From positions 3,735,506 to 3,799,505 of the forward strand of contig JACDOX010000044.1 of NCBI GenBank assembly GCA_014549065.1: 64,000 nt of DNA, in the 5' to 3' direction. Each line of letters starts with the position of its first letter. Within the stretch, counting starts at the first letter, position 1. The notes beneath the pieces were generated by a model. It worked only from the letters and a program-made list of their open reading frames with translations. It did not search any database and was not told the origin of the DNA. This DNA comes from Cardinalis cardinalis (Eukaryota; Chordata; Aves; Passeriformes; Cardinalidae). Of the stretch, positions 1 to 13,843 are shown piece by piece. A program made the position numbers and the translations under genes.

Positions 1-1635
1 GTATTTAACAGACTAAGGGGTCACTTTCCTTACAGTCACTCTCCTTCCTCTGCAGTATCAGTTTCATGAAAAACTTCACACAATTGGAAGATTAAGGTTG
101 AGATGACTCATTAAGATGAAAATTATGGAATATAATAAGCATGCTGGGGAGTGTAGTAAGGGGTAGAAGTAATAGTGATAAAATACTTGTCAGAAAGATG
201 ATAGTCTTGAGAAGAACTGTGTGGAAACAAGATGACACAATTATTCCACTCCAAAAGGCTGGCATTTCAGAACTTTTTATAATACTGCTGCACACCACAG
301 CCTCTCCATGTTAATTAAAATAAAAATGTTAATCTTGCCCTTGAGGTTAATAGTTAGGGAGTATCTGTTAAAAGAGGCTATGAAGGTTTGCATGAGTTTG
401 AGCACCCAGATTTCTGCTCAGGCTAAGCAGCAGCCTTAAAAGATCTGCTGTTTCAGTACTCCATAAAACAGCATCAATTTCCAGCTGTCCATAGGGACAA
501 GTATCCTATCTACAAAGTCAGCTGTGGTAACATTTGGCAATTCTTGGTTGCAGCACCAAAGGCATTTTTACAGAAAGGGTAAGAGGTGTTTCAAGGAGTC
601 ACCGCAAGTGCATGAATAGCTTACATTATGGTAGAATAAAGTGACCAGGCTTTCAGGTCCCTGTCTGCCGCCCCATTCTTCAAATAAACCCATTCATGCC
701 ATAGGTGAGAGCATTGGTAACTGCAAATGTGCTTTCACCTCCCTCAGCCAAGAGCTGCTTAGACTTGGAAGCTCCATGTGATGGCTTCAGGTTGGGGCTG
801 TGCAGAATCTGTGCTTGAGAACACAGGGTTCATCAGCTGAATTCAGCCCATGGTTTTGGCCATGTGCTAGTGGTGCTAAAAATGCATGAGGATGCACTGT
901 GAACTACGACTGAGGAATGATAGTGGTTCATTCATTTCCTGAGAAGTCAAGCTGCATCAGGAGCTGCAGAGAAGTTTTAACTAATGGGTACTACAAAAGG
1001 ATTAGCTTCATTAATTTAGCTGCGTGTGCTTTTGGGACTCAGGAATTAATCCAGCCTTTATTGATTGTTTTGAGTCTCAATTAGCTTGATGCCTAGGAAG
1101 GGGAAGGGACAAGCAGTTTCCTCCTGCATATAGCAGGCACAGAAACTCAGAGATGGTCTTTTCTTTGGTGAGAAAAGGGGATTTTACTTCCTCTCTGGTT
1201 TGGGGTATGCATCAACTTGAACAATTCAAACCTCAAGTCATGGGGCCACAGAGCAATAAAAGCAGATAATACCCTATCATAAAGCCTGGGAGCTTTCCCT
1301 CAGAAGTACTCTTCTATTAAATGGTCTATTTGAGAATTGCTTCCAGCTGGACCATGCTTGGCCATTATCACATAAACATGTGAGTTGATATTGGGAAATA
1401 GGAGAAGAGTATTTATCCAGTTCAAAAGATGCTCTTAATATGTAAGGCCTCAAGGGAATACTGCTTGGAAAACAAATTTTCATAATAAAATGACCTATTT
1501 TAGAGTTACAGTTTTCCATGCTGGAGGGGACACAAAGGTAGCAGGATGCTTGCCAAAGAGATGGACAATAAGCGCACTCACACTTGCTCCTTAATAAGTT
1601 GATGAGTGGACTGAATCTGTTCATGAGATAGTACC

Positions 1636-1711
1636 CTGGGGTTTTGGGGTGGTTTTTTTGTTGTTTGTTTGGGGTTGGGTTTTGGTTTGTTTTTTTCTTA
1701 ATTTTTTTTTC
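1636..1711 (+). repeat. G/T-rich low-complexity tract
   Basis: The strand is almost purely G and T, with runs of GGGG separated by TTT-rich spacers and ending in a T run. Similar tracts occur at about 2995-3058 and 53570-53718, and as the A/C complement at 48838-48908. It forces an apparent reading frame rich in Phe, Trp, Gly and Val, which should not be read as a membrane protein. Confidence 0.7.
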
Positions 1712-2994
1712 CTCTAGATTCCTGCATGCAGACTATTTGTATGTGTTTGTTGTATCCAGATTGGCATGCCTGCGGGCGTATGAGCAGACCTTCCTACCAG
1801 CAGCCAGCTCAAACATGGAGATGACAGGGAGAGAACCCACACAATGTCTGAGCCATTCCTTAAAAAGCCTTAGGAGAGGAAAATTAAGTAAAAGGACAGC
1901 AAAGCTAATAATAGTTTCCTTAAGTATGTACCAGGAAAGCAAGCTTCAATTACATTATGCCTGTAATATTTTGATCCCAAGAATGGAGCTCTGTAAGAAG
2001 TGTTATTTGCTGTTACTCATCAGTTCCGTCTGTGTGGATGCTCCAGGACAACTCAAGTGGTGGTGGTTCCTCCAGGAGCGGAGCCTGCCTTCTAGTGACT
2101 AATGAATGTCACCTACTCAGCCTCAGTTTGTCTCATTTTGTCTCATTTTGTGGAACTCCTTCTTTTTCAATGTGATCTATAATCTTGACTTCAGCAATCA
2201 AAATTAGTCTTTAATGACCACATGAGTTCAACTAGTTGGCAATCAGAGCCACACCTGTTATTGTAAAAATCATATCAAAGTCAGTAGCTAACATGCTGCT
2301 CAGAGCAGGAAACTTAATTAGATGGGTGAAATTTGACCTTGCAGTTAAAGGCTGTAATTCCTTTGTCGTTTACAGGAGGTAAATCTGGCCTTTTACCAGA
2401 GGTACCTAACTAGAGATACTAAATTAATATGAAATTGTTCCAAATACCGTAGTTGCCGTTCTGACAGGAAGCCAAACCACATCATCCTTTCAGTCATTCT
2501 GACTTAGATGGCTGATTCATAATGAATGTAGGGCAGATGAGGTAGAGATGAATGAAAAGTGTCTGTTTTCTAGTAGACCATATGGTGACTCTTTTGCACT
2601 GTAGAGTTAAAGACACAGTTAAATGTGTTTTGGGGTAAACCTGCTGGCTTACATTGGGAGAGCATTTTGAAGAAGAAATGCACATGAAAATATACATTGC
2701 CCTTTGAATTAATGGGGGATCAATATTTGTGTGTTGCATGGGGAATTTCATTCATGGGCTTCTGAGCTGACCTCCAGGACCAGAATTTAGCTGGGATAAA
2801 TATCTTGAGGTCACCTAGTCTTGATCTTAAATTCTTCACTGTTGAAACTTGTAAGTGTTAATTGGTTATATATGCTTAATGACTAGTTCTGTTTTGAGAG
2901 AGGATTTTCTGTTTGTGACTGAAAAGAGGGCAGTCTTTGGGAAAATGGGCTTTCTCCCCTTATGCACAGCCACAATTATTTTTTGTTAAGTCTA

Positions 2995-3058
2995 TTTGGG
3001 GTTTTTTGTTTGTCTGAAGGTTTTTGGTCTGGGTTTTTTGGCTTTGGTTTCTTTTTTC
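2995..3058 (+). repeat. G/T-rich low-complexity tract
   Basis: A second tract of alternating G and T runs (for example GGGGTTTTTTG and GGGTTTTTTGG), like the one near 1.65 kb. It is simple sequence with no coding potential. Confidence 0.6.
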
Positions 3059-4381
3059 TATGTCCATATATACATAAAAACACATTCTGTATGATCAGAG
3101 AGCAGCCTTTTGAATTGTGTTTGACATTGGTCAACCATTAAAAGAGAGATCTAATACTTTACCAAGAAAACTCCAGAAAATGAGAAAAAGTGCTCATCAG
3201 AGGCTTAGAAAGACAAAGGAATATTTACACTATTCAACTTGAACATGCAACATGAGGCAGCAAGAGATAGGAACATGGTCAACATCACAAATACTTAAAA
3301 CTGTCTTTCAAGAATGATGCCATACCATGGTACAAAAGGCAATTTTAAAATAAACATTTATGAACAGTTTCCTGGCCTTGGGCGATATGAAGCTGTGAAA
3401 TGGTCTGGCAAGGAGCACACAGTAGGAGACAGATGGGGAATCAGTGCTGGAAGAGCATCCAAGCCTAGGTCCAGGAGGCAGAGGGCCAGAGAAATTCTCT
3501 TATCTCAGAGACCAACCAACTTACTTTGCTCTGCACATCCTCATTTTTTTTCTTGAAAGAGTGAGTCTCCTCTTCACCCCTTATCTCCCCCTGCCTTCTT
3601 ACTCAGCAGTTGTAGAGGTATGTCAGCCTCACAAATGGAATGAAGTCACTGAATTTGTATGGGAAAGGCTGGTCTTCCCCAAAGGTCAGCATTAACACTC
3701 TAGTTTTGTGGGAGAAACTTAGGACTGAGGCATGCAAACCTTGAAATTCAACAGCTGAGCCATTTCATCTAGTTGCTGCCCAAAGAGAAGGCCAGGGGCC
3801 TAATTAATTTCTATGTGTTGCAATTTCTCCCTTAAAATAAAGGCAAAGCTGCCACACAAGGGGAAAAGAACACATTTTGGTCTTTCTGGAAAAGGAAAAG
3901 GGTGAGAGTTTTGAAGTGGTGATGGGGGATTTTTCAGCCCATCTGCAGTGCTAATGAGACATCTGTCTCTCTCGAGCCACCTCACATGGCAGTCTGCATT
4001 TGCAAAAATATTTTTCTCCTCTTGACTTGGAGTAAAACAAACCTAACAGTTTTCCTGTGGCTGCCCACANCCGTGGCTCAGGATTGTTAACAAATAGATG
4101 AGGGACCAGAGTGGAGAGAGCTGAGATCGTGAAAATGAAGNTACAGTAATTACCTGGACTGTGCTGACCAGCACCTGAGCAGGGATGGAGGACAAGGCTT
4201 CCCACCTCAGTGACCGCCACGTTGATAAACTGCACTTAGTTTCCAGCTCTGTAGCCTGGCATTACCTGATCCTGTGACACAGTCTGCCTCTGTCCACATA
4301 CTAATTCCATTTGGTCTTGGTCTGCTCTGAGTTCTCTTGCCCTGGCACACAGGCTGTTAGGAGAGGTTTATAGGAGAGGTG

Positions 4382-4762
4382 TGTTACAGACATGTTTTAT
4401 GAAAAATCCTTTCTTTAGGATTTTTTCTCTTGAGAAGCTGAGAGGCCTCAGGAACAAAATGTAAACAATAATTATCTGCTGCTGTGGAATGCAACAGGAG
4501 GATCTGTGATTGGTCTCATGTGGTTGTTTCTAATTAATGGCCGATCACAGCCAGCTGTCCAGCCTGTCTCGGTCAGTCACAAACCTTTGTTATCATTCTT
4601 TTTCTATTCTTAGCTAGCCTTCTGATGAAATCCTTTCTTCTATTCTTTTAGTATCGTTTCAATATAATATATATAATAAAATAATAAATCAAGCCTTCTG
4701 AAACATGTAGTCAACATTCTCGTCTCTTCCCTCATCCTAAGACCCCTGTGAACACCACCACA
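4382..4762 (+). mobile_element. Solo LTR of an endogenous retrovirus, copy 1
   Basis: This 381 bp segment starts TGTTACAGACATG and ends ...CACCACCACA, so it has the TG...CA ends of an LTR. An AT-rich zone containing AATAAA (near 4683) lies about 75 bp before the end, as expected for the R region on the + strand. It matches the element at 16807-17172 along its whole length, sharing blocks such as GAAAAATCCTTTC, TAATTAATG, AGCCTTCTGATG and AATAAATCA. No retroviral gene is attached, so it is a solo LTR. I see no clear target-site duplication. The layout resembles common passerine ERV LTRs, but I cannot name the subfamily. Confidence 0.7.
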
Positions 4763-7700
4763 AACTGCCAGCCTTGCTCTCTGCAAGAGAAGCAGCTCAT
4801 CTGTAAGAAGATGAAAAGATTATGAAGTTGCTGGCTCTGTATCTCATTGACTGCTGCCCTGTTTACGCTGGATGTCCTATTCTCTCCTGTCATATGTTCA
4901 TACCCCATCTGATCTCATGCCCTGCCTGAGCTTTCTGAAGAGCAAAAGCAATAAGAGAGCCTTTTCCAGAAGTGCTTACCTCCTTGTATGAACACTTAGG
5001 AATCTGCAGTGATTGCAAGTACTTTTCTTGGGTGGAGTATGTGCAAGTACTTTTCCCGGGTCTGTAACACCCTTTGCTTATTCAGCTTTAAGGTGGTGGT
5101 TTTCTGGGGTTTGGTTTTTTCCTTTGCAAACGCTAGCAGCAGCATGTTCTGTACACTTGTTTTGTTTTCTGCCTTTTGTTTAGCAGAGGTCTCTTTCCCT
5201 CTTTGTAGATTCAGGACTTGAATCTAGGAAGGGAAGGAACTAATTTGAATATTTTCTTTCTGTCATGCTGCAGAGGTGGATCACTAAAGCCCAAATTGCT
5301 GGGCTCATGATTGCACAGCTTTTAGTAGTAGATGATGAGATGTAGAAGAAAGGTGCTCTGTACTTAAATCATTGGCATTAGACACTGGCTGTTGCGCAGC
5401 CTTCTCTGTGATCTTCATCAATGTTGGATTGTATTGAAGAGGCAGAAAAAGTAGAGGTTCCTTCCTTTGCTCTGTATCTTTTTTGCTGGAGTGATGAATG
5501 CTTAGTATCTCTATGCTCACATGTAGCATCCAGCAAAATGGCAGAGTATGTTAGAACCTTCTGGCATTTCTTGAATAAGAATGGGACTAAAAAATTGTAT
5601 TTTCAAAAATATTGAGCAACTTTTGAATCCTAGTAGCTTTACTGGTATTTCTGATTATTCAGCACTTTGATTTCAATCTTTAATCACCCAGATTAGGCTA
5701 GATGACTGTCTTTGTTAGCATATATCACATTTTATGTAAATGTCTGTCTTCAATCATGTAAGTATCCATAGTTTGTGGTAATTCAAATTGTATCCATAAA
5801 CAGGATGTCAATAAAAATAAATTGTGGTCGGAAGGCTGCTGTGCATTCACAGCTGTCAGATGACTGGTTGGAGTATCTAGTACTTATCTTCAAGAAGATC
5901 CTATGTGGAAATAAACCGTCTTGTGTGGATTTTCATACTGGCTCTAAGGTTGCCATGTGTTTTCTCACTCTTTCAAGTGTGCCTCTGTGCATGGAGCATT
6001 GATGTCCAATGTGAGTCCAGTAATTAAACCCTAAGCTGTGAATGATCCTTTTTCACACCCTGCCAGCTTCCATTGCAGTTGACTTAGAAACAAGGACAAA
6101 GCTATCCCACAGCCCTGCTCTCTGACAGCTGTGCTCTAGCAAGGTACAGCTTGACCTTAGAACACTTCTAAGATCTGCAGGTTAAATATGCTGGCAGCTT
6201 GAGGAAGGGCAGCTAAAACTACTCCTAAGAGAAGTAAAAAGCAGTGCAGCCTGATGGGAGGTGCTGGGCATTAGGTGATCAACTCAGAAGTTGCTTGGGG
6301 GTGCCACATCTTTTTTTTTTTTTTCTTTTTTTTTTTGAATGCCTGGGGCATGATTTGCTTGCAGTGTGTAGTGTGAGAAGCTGGAAGGTGAGCTGGAGTG
6401 ATGGCTGCCAGGTGAGTGCCAGTCATGCTGCCCATGGGGATGTCTGCTTTGGGCTTGGCAAGGTGGTTAAGGCAGCCAGCTCCAGTAAACCTGAAACTCA
6501 GTTGAACTCAGATGTGATATAACTCCTTTGAGCTGTCATTTTAATTAATGCTAATTATTCTCATTAACCAATCTGGCAATCATCCTGAGAGACAGTGATT
6601 CAAGGCAAAGTCAATGTTTTTACCAGTGCTTTCATCACTATATGCATTGCTTCAATCACCTGATAAATGTAAATGTGAATCCCCCTGTCCTAAATACAGA
6701 AGAAATGAGGAGGTGTGCCCAGCAATAGGCTCAGTGTAAACCTTGAACTCTGACTTGGAAGATGCCAGCCTTTGGCAGGAGTGGGGTGTCAGTTTAGCCT
6801 GGCGTAAGCCTTGCAGAGTTCCAGGGTGTGGACTGGACCAGAAGCATGGTATGCATATGGCTGTGTCATACTGCAGTGGGCAAAGCTTCGGCTTACAATA
6901 CCTTCTATGTCTCTGTTTCCAGCTGTTTTATTGAATTAGTCTCCAGATTTTGCGCTGCTACTTCTTCTATATTGTCTGTCTTGAGGAAGTGGTCCTGGGC
7001 TTAGTTTGGTTCCAACAGAGATGGGACTTACCAGGTCAGACACTAAATAAGGATTTGTTTTAAGAGCACTGAGATTTTTTAAGAATTCAGAAGCAGAGAA
7101 TGTAATTATTCTTAAGCCTGGGAAAATCATATTTAAATCACAGTATAAAATGTGGCAGACAGTTGGATACCTTAGCCCCCCTTCTTGGGGCTAGAAGGAT
7201 AGAAGCACATTGAATGTAAGGATAAAAATACATGTTTTGTATATGCCATTGTTAGGAAACAATTCTAACAGAAATGAGGATGGTTCCTGCAATTGTTAGC
7301 ATAAGAGATTTTTGCACCCCTGGGCTCCTTGCAAGGGCTACTTTTAAAAGCTGTTGCCATCAAACACCTGTGGGATAGACTGCAAATAATGAGCTGTCCC
7401 TAAAATAAGCCATCGTACAGCACAGCTGTTGGTGTTTTTCTTTGCTGTAGGAAGATGGAGGTGTTGAGAGAATGACTTGGTGACTGAGTTGGCTGCTTCA
7501 CCTGGAGGAAACATTGCAGTCTCTTCGCTCAAGCGCATGTAAGTGTAGGATGGAGAAGACTTAAGAGCCTCTCTTTGTCCCAAAGAACTCTGGCTATGTA
7601 GTGAATTTGAGGACCCAAAGTTAGTGATGCAAGGTTTGGGAGTTGATTTTCAGCAATGCTGAGTTGGTATCAGTACTAGTACTGCCTTTTGCTCAAGCCC

Positions 7701-8614
7701 AGAGCCAGAGCAGTCAGTTTCTCTCAATTTTACCTGATCAGCTCTGCCGTAGTGGCAGTCGCTGTCATCTGGGAGGTTACTCAGATGCATCTTTCCACAC
7801 CTTCTGTCAGCTCTGGATGAAGACCAAAGAAAACCTGCAGTGGTTTATGGTTGTAATATTTTACCACCATTTTCCCATCTGGCATTGGCCTTCATTGGAG
7901 TGTGGTGACTGGAAGTCATCACCCACCTACAGTGCTTTGTACGACGTTAGGCTGTTCCATCATTTCTGGATATAAAGAACAGTGGTCTCACTGGTTATCT
8001 GCAGTACATGACAAGTGTTGGTTCCCCCACATCCCACATGCAGTTCTTCATCAGTTATACAAATAATGAATGAGGCACTGGTGTTGTCCAGTTCCATTAG
8101 GGTCAGGGTTCAACACAATAAAGCATATAGCCTCAAGTGAAGAAAAAGAAGAGGCTGAGGCTGAGATGACAGCTTCTCATGTGACAGTCTCGGTAAAGTC
8201 ACACTATAAGCTTGAATGACTGAGGTGAGCAGCTTAGAGTCCTTAGCTGGACACACAGGTTTGAGTCATTGCCCTCAGAAGAGCATTTACCAGCATTGTA
8301 AAGACACTGCAGAATTGCTCAGATTTTATCCCTGAACACCAAAGGCCTCCAACCTGCAGCCATTTGGTTTCCTGCAGAGCCTCAATACATCAGACAAAAA
8401 GTGGTCCAGCACATGGCACTTCCTCTCGTGGGTTTCTTGAGAAGGTGTTTAGCAGGAGGCAGTTTGCTAAGGAGATTATTTTGTTCTTTTTGCTGCTCTT
8501 ACTGTCAATGACAGCCAGCAGCAGAGCAAAGTGACAATGTGAAAAAAACAGGAAGCAACTGCTGAGGTGGCAGCAGGAAGAAGGCAAGATATTTTTAACT
8601 GTTGGGTTTTTTTA

Positions 8615-8661
<47 letters not shown>

Positions 8662-11600
8662 AAAAAAAACCACGGTGATAGCTGTTTCAGCTGCCAGCCT
8701 CTCTATTCACATGAGTTGTGTTTTGTGATAGCCAGGAGGTAAGAGCAGACATGGTGAGATCATCATCATGCCTTTCTTAGGTTAATCACACAGTAGAGCA
8801 CATTTCTGTTACAGTAATGACTGGGTAGGCACTGCATCCTTCTTCTCTAATTACATGCCTTTTGCAGTAGTTCTTTTCCGTTAGGATAACGCCTGTAAAT
8901 GACAATGGCTACGTCCCTTGCCAGGTGCCTGTTATGTAAAGATCTATTCCCCTCTCTAATACTGAGCCCAGCATCTTCATTAAAATAATGTGATCTACGA
9001 GGAGAACTTAATTTTTTCATACTGTGCGTGAGAGTTAAACGTTATAATTTTTGGGTTTTTACCTTATGCAAAAGACATTGATCCTGCTGTCAGGCAGAAT
9101 TTCTTTACTTACAAAGTTGGTTTTAAAATAAGAAGTGCTGCTACAATACATTTCTCTGGGCTCTGATAATATAGTTATTCAGCAGCAAATCAGACCTGAT
9201 TATCTAGGATGGTAACTGCTCCTGTGGATGCTTCAGCCACAAGATGAATGTTTGTATGCAGTGCACTGAGGGGAATGCTCTTAAGGAGGTCATAATGAAA
9301 TTCAGGGAACTTGCTTTTAAGGGCCTGAAAGCATGTTAGAAGTACATAACAGCCTTTGTCCCTAGAAGCCACCCTTTCCAAGACACACCTACTCAGCAGT
9401 CGTTATGTTTTTCTGACCACAGAAATGTGATTTTTGTGTTAGTCTAAAGGCCAGTGGATCGATGTCCATGTAAACCACATCATCCTAGTTGTTGCAAGTT
9501 GTCTGGGCAACAAAGAAGAATTGCAAGTATTGCATGGGCAACAAGCCAGNGTTATGCTTTCATCCCTAAAGATGGTCACTCTGCTTTATGAAGTCCTGTT
9601 GGCATTGCTGGGTAGGAGAAATGTATTTGTTGTTGGTCATTGCTAAACTGCTCTCACAAAAAGCTCACGAAGGGCTTTTGGTTGTCAGCTGTTACTATTC
9701 AAATGCAGTCAGCTGCATAACATGCATTAATGAGGGGTTAGATTTCACCATGCTTTCATCAGAAAGATAGCAGGATAGGTAAGGAGCGAAATTCCCATTG
9801 GTTGTTAGAAATTCTATTGCTTTCAACACCAAATACAAAAGTGGTGTTTGAGAGGTCCCTATGACCCTCCTGTTCACATTCCTCAAAAAACACACCTTGT
9901 TTTTATGCAATAATAAGCTGAAGAAAAACAAGCAGTGGCAGTGAGCTATATGGAGTCACCTGCCTGATGTGGACAGCAGGTTGCTGGTTTCCTCTCATGT
10001 GCATGTGTCAGGAGTGTGTATGCAGACTTCCACCTGAAACATGGCTTACCCTTCAAGTCAGGCTGCATTTCCTTAAAAATTGCTTCCAGGGTCAGCCACT
10101 GGAATAAGAAAAAACTGCTGATAAATAATGAGGCTAAACATAATAACATGCAATTAAACAAAAAAAAAGGTATATCCTTGTGGGTTTTACCCTGATGTTG
10201 TCTCCCCTCCAGGGTGGCCGAGGATAGGAGGAATATAGCTGTAGCAACTGTTGCAGCTGGCTGCCAGTCGGTGTAGTTGTTGTTTGATTTAGCTGTTCTC
10301 ATAAATCCATTTATCCTTCCCTTTCACCTCGGAGGAGAAAGACTGATGGGTTCTGTGCGCTGCTCTGCAGCAAGCCCAGGGTTCAGCAGGGGCTTTTGCA
10401 TGCTTACATGCCTCACTGAAGAAAGCCTTTTTATTGTGTGCTGTAGCNCTGGGAGGAGGTGTGCAGGGAGAGAGGCTGACCTTGCAGCCCCTGCTGCTGC
10501 CCAGGGGCCCTGTCTGCAGCAGGGAGCGTGCTTGGGAGGGTGAGCTGAGTGGGGAAGCAGAGGGCAGGATGATACGGGAGAAGGGGAAGGACGTTCAGGC
10601 TCTCATCCAGCCCTCCTGTGGTTCCTTGCCATGCCAGCCTCCTCTGATGATGTGTGAGGCTCTCTGGAGAGATTCTAGAGGCTGCAAGTACATGAGGATC
10701 TGAGCTTCTCCTGGAAAAGGCTTTTAATCTGTGTGAAAGGAGTGATCTTTGAAGGCTCAAAACTTTGATGGCAGCAGATGATACCACAATTCTTTATTTA
10801 AACCAGGATTTTCAATCTCTTTCCCAAATGTTGTCTTCTGGCAATCTTCTCAATACTCTATTTCCTATCACTTCTAAATACTGGTTTTTCTTCCTTTAAA
10901 GTGTTGGAGTGCAAGGCAAACCCATTTTCTTTCTGGAAATGTGGAAGAATTTTGCTAAACCGTGTTCCACCTGTAAATCCATAACCACTTGATTCTTACT
11001 CCCACACAAACAAGACGCTCTCACAGCACACCCACAGCACATAGCAGCCTGTTGCCTGTGGCCATGGCCAGAGGACAATGACATTTTCAGCAGGGGCAGT
11101 CCAGCTTTTGGGGCTGAGTTGCATTGCAGCGCTGCTAACAGTGCAGGGGCTCTTGCCAGGGCCCCATCAGCAGGTGCCAGAGCTGGATGTGGGGGTTGCT
11201 GCTTGTCTCCTGGCCAGGCCAAGATGGGTGCTGCCCACAGGGAACAGATGGGACACGGGCTGGAACATCCTGTCTCGGAGCAGAGCTGTATTTCCTTTTA
11301 GATGGACATCTTTCTAATTGTAGGGTAACTGCCAGCAGGACAGTAGAGCTGAATCATGGCTGATCACCACACAGTTTTTATTCTCTGTGCCTGCCTATTA
11401 AAAGCTGATATCCTCACACATCTGTCCCTGAGCGACTGCTGAGGTACCCATGTGTCCCTGGACTTCTTTGAAATGCTGGGGCAAGGTCCTGCTCAGGGCT
11501 CTTGGCAGGATGTACTTAAGGTTTGCCAGAAGCTGAGAGAAATGAAGGAAGGTGCAAAGCAGTTTGCTTTGCTTGGTGTTAGTCCCAGAAGCCACAGTAC

Positions 11601-12151
11601 CATTTGTAGGACTGGATTTACACATTTTCCACATTTTCTCATCTGTAGGTTGTGGGCAGCAGGTTTAAGCTGAGCTTTGTCCCTCCAAAGTGGAGTTCAG
11701 TCTCTCATCTGCGCTTGCAGAGTTAACCTCTGTACCTGGCAGGGAGATGCAAGATGGGAGGAGTCAACAACCTGAAAAATGCATTTCTTCAGTGTGTGCA
11801 AATATGCTAGATAAATCTTCTGTAGGTGTCAGGCTGATTGGCAGCCATCTCTTTTTGGCTGAAAATGGTAGTGCATCTTGCCCTTGATTTTCACATGATT
11901 TTCCTCAGTTTACTACCATTGCAAAGCAAGGACAAGCACTGAGCCTCTGTTTTTGTGTTTGGACTTACTTCCCATTTTTGTCTCTGCTGTTTCCATTTTT
12001 CATTGTGTCATGACACCTCCTAATAGACATTGCTGGTTGTGTGTCAGCATCCAGGAGGAAGAGCTCTGAGGTCTGGAGAGGAGTCCTGGCTGGATCTGGT
12101 TTCTCCTCAGGGCTATCCATGTGCCTCACTTGGTAGTTCCAGCTGATTTGG
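4763..12151. other. Non-coding stretch, no gene recognised
   Basis: Open frames are all shorter than about 125 codons and none shows a recognisable domain. Simple-sequence runs occur at 6309-6336 (T-rich) and 8616-8659 (poly-A). A 19-base near-repeat beginning GCAAGTACTTTTC occurs twice within 5013-5062. The region is best taken as intron or 5' flank of GPRIN3. Confidence 0.5.
8616..8659 (+). repeat. Poly-A run, 44 A
   Basis: This is an uninterrupted run of 44 A, followed by CCAAAAAAAACC. The preceding sequence shows no gene, polyadenylation signal or recognisable retrotransposon body, so I annotate it only as simple sequence. Exact length in an assembly is unreliable for a run like this. 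Confidence 0.85.
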
Positions 12152-12770
12152 TGTTGTGGTGTGCATACCCAATTTGTGTGGGGGTACCAGTTGCTGGTTT
12201 TTCTGGGTCTGGATTGAAGGCACTTGAGTCAGTAATTCATGTTTGGACTCAAGGGTTTATTATTTCTTATCAGTAAAACAGTCTCACTACTGTGAGTTCA
12301 GCAGCTTTTCATTAGAAGGCACAAAATGGCCAACAATCTCTTGTTACAAGGTCTTTTAAGACTCAACTATCCANTTAAGAGCTGACACCTAGATTATTTC
12401 CCTTTTAACCCAATAACTGATCCCCAAAAGCCCACAATGCAGACTTTTCTGTCCAATTGCAAAATGCCACCCAAACCCAAGAAGAAGGAAGAAGAAGCCC
12501 AGGACAACACCCTGTGCCCTCCATCTTGCTTCCATCCACAACATACTAAAAATCCTAAAACCTAAATTTCTCACCAAGTGATTCACCTACACTACTCTCT
12601 ATAATCTATTTCACACTTTTGTGGATTCTAGTCTATCTTGAAGTCTAGGAAACTTTCTCCATGAATGAGAGTCAAAGTCAGTGCTCCCATGGGGGTCAGG
12701 GCACCCCAGAGCAGACAGAGAAGTATTCCAGATGCCCTGGGTTTCCATAACTTTGCTTAATGTCTGCACA
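12152..12770 (-). mobile_element. Probable endogenous-retrovirus LTR, minus orientation
   Basis: The segment starts TGTTGTGGTGTGC on the + strand, which would be the CA-ended 3' terminus of a minus-strand LTR. Read on the minus strand, AATAAA falls in the complement of GGTTTATTATTTC near 12256, about 100 bp from that end, as expected for an LTR polyadenylation signal. The block running through the AAGAAGGAAGAAGAAG stretch at 12480-12497 and on to about 12730 looks like a repeat common in passerine genomes. That recognition is from memory and was not checked. The right-hand boundary is uncertain (12730-12900) and no target-site duplication was found. A 198-codon minus-strand frame running to 13207 has no known domain. 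Confidence 0.42.
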
Positions 12771-13843
12771 GAGGGTGCTGCAGCCCTGTGTGCTGAACGT
12801 GTTGCTTCTGCTATCCAGCTCTCTGCCAGTCTCTGGCACAGGTTCCTGCTTTGTCTGCAGGTCTGACCTGCAATAACATCTGCATTCCTGAGGTGATTAN
12901 GGGGAACTGGGACTTGGAGCACTCTCTGCTTGAAAATACCAGCCCTGTCTCTGGTGGGAATCACAGGTGTGCAAGGTGTCTGGGGGCATCCCCCATCACC
13001 TCTTCCCTCCCTGTCATCGCAGTGAATAATTTTTCTCCTGTCAGCATGCCAAAACACACTGAAAGATGGAAGCTCTGCATCTTGTATCTTACCTCTCTTC
13101 AGGCAACCTTTTATGTATTTTAATGGATGTGTCCTTGTTTTGTGCTGTCTTTCATTTGTAGTGCCAGTCTTTTTGATCCCACAGATAATTAGGAGAAAAT
13201 GGCCCATAAAGCAAATTTTTCACAANACCCAGGATAGCAAACACCCTTTGACATTGAAAAGAGGGACTGGCTGCAGAATTNGAAGTATGTTTGTGTATTT
13301 AAAATTGAAAGAAATGTGTTTTATTTTCTTTGTATGTAGTGGTCTGATATGAGTTCAAGTGGGCCATTGTCTTTTTCCTCAGCTCAGAAAATGAGAACAG
13401 AGACTGAATTCCCACTTCAGCAGATGTTTATCTCTGTTCTTAACCGATGTGGCTATATAATGATTTTTTGTGATGATCTGAGAGATCTTGTAAGATTAGA
13501 GCTATTAAGAGCAAGTGTTCAGCTCTNCCATTTGCAGAAACAAGGTTGAAGAGAGGGCTCAAAGAGTACGGGACTCAAGAAGTGGAAAGGTGATGAGAAT
13601 CCAAAATTGGGAAAAGGGTGCTTGATTCCTTTGGGAGCTGCTTTTTAGTTGTTTTTATGGTTGAAGGTAGGTGGAGATGCTGATGNCTTATTTGTGCTTT
13701 AGCAGATTTTCAGATTTCTTCCAGAGGGAATGAAAGGCAGAATCTTATGTAGGAATTTCCTGAAAATTTATTGGTTTGTGTTATGAAACATGCAGACTTT
13801 CTGGTTTTGTTGAGCTTCTCATAAGAAGCAAGAGTAAAAAAAA
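12771..13843. other. Non-coding stretch, no gene recognised
   Basis: No supported gene is present. Apparent frames across 12.85-13.55 kb are short and interrupted, without domain resemblance. The left part could still belong to the LTR-like element that ends nearby. Confidence 0.4.

Larger units (their letters stand above)
1..4381. other. Non-coding flank or intron upstream of GPRIN3
   Basis: No reading frame in this stretch resembles a known protein, and the longest open frames (about 150 codons) are low-complexity or lack conserved features. Because the GPRIN3 coding exon starts with a splice acceptor, this DNA is probably part of a long 5' intron or 5' flank. That is an inference, since no upstream untranslated exon could be identified. 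Two G/T-rich low-complexity tracts are annotated separately; otherwise I see nothing distinctive. Confidence 0.5.

Noticed and set aside
1644..2102. 152-codon frame with a hydrophobic Phe/Trp-rich start, possible membrane protein
   Set aside because: The hydrophobic part comes from the G/T-rich tract, and the remainder has no conserved features.
8390..8659. Processed pseudogene ending in the 44 A run
   Set aside because: There is no gene-like sequence, polyadenylation signal or target duplication before the run.
12611..13207. 198-codon minus-strand frame
   Set aside because: It overlaps the LTR-like element and unassigned sequence, contains an ambiguous base, and shows no retroviral or other domain.
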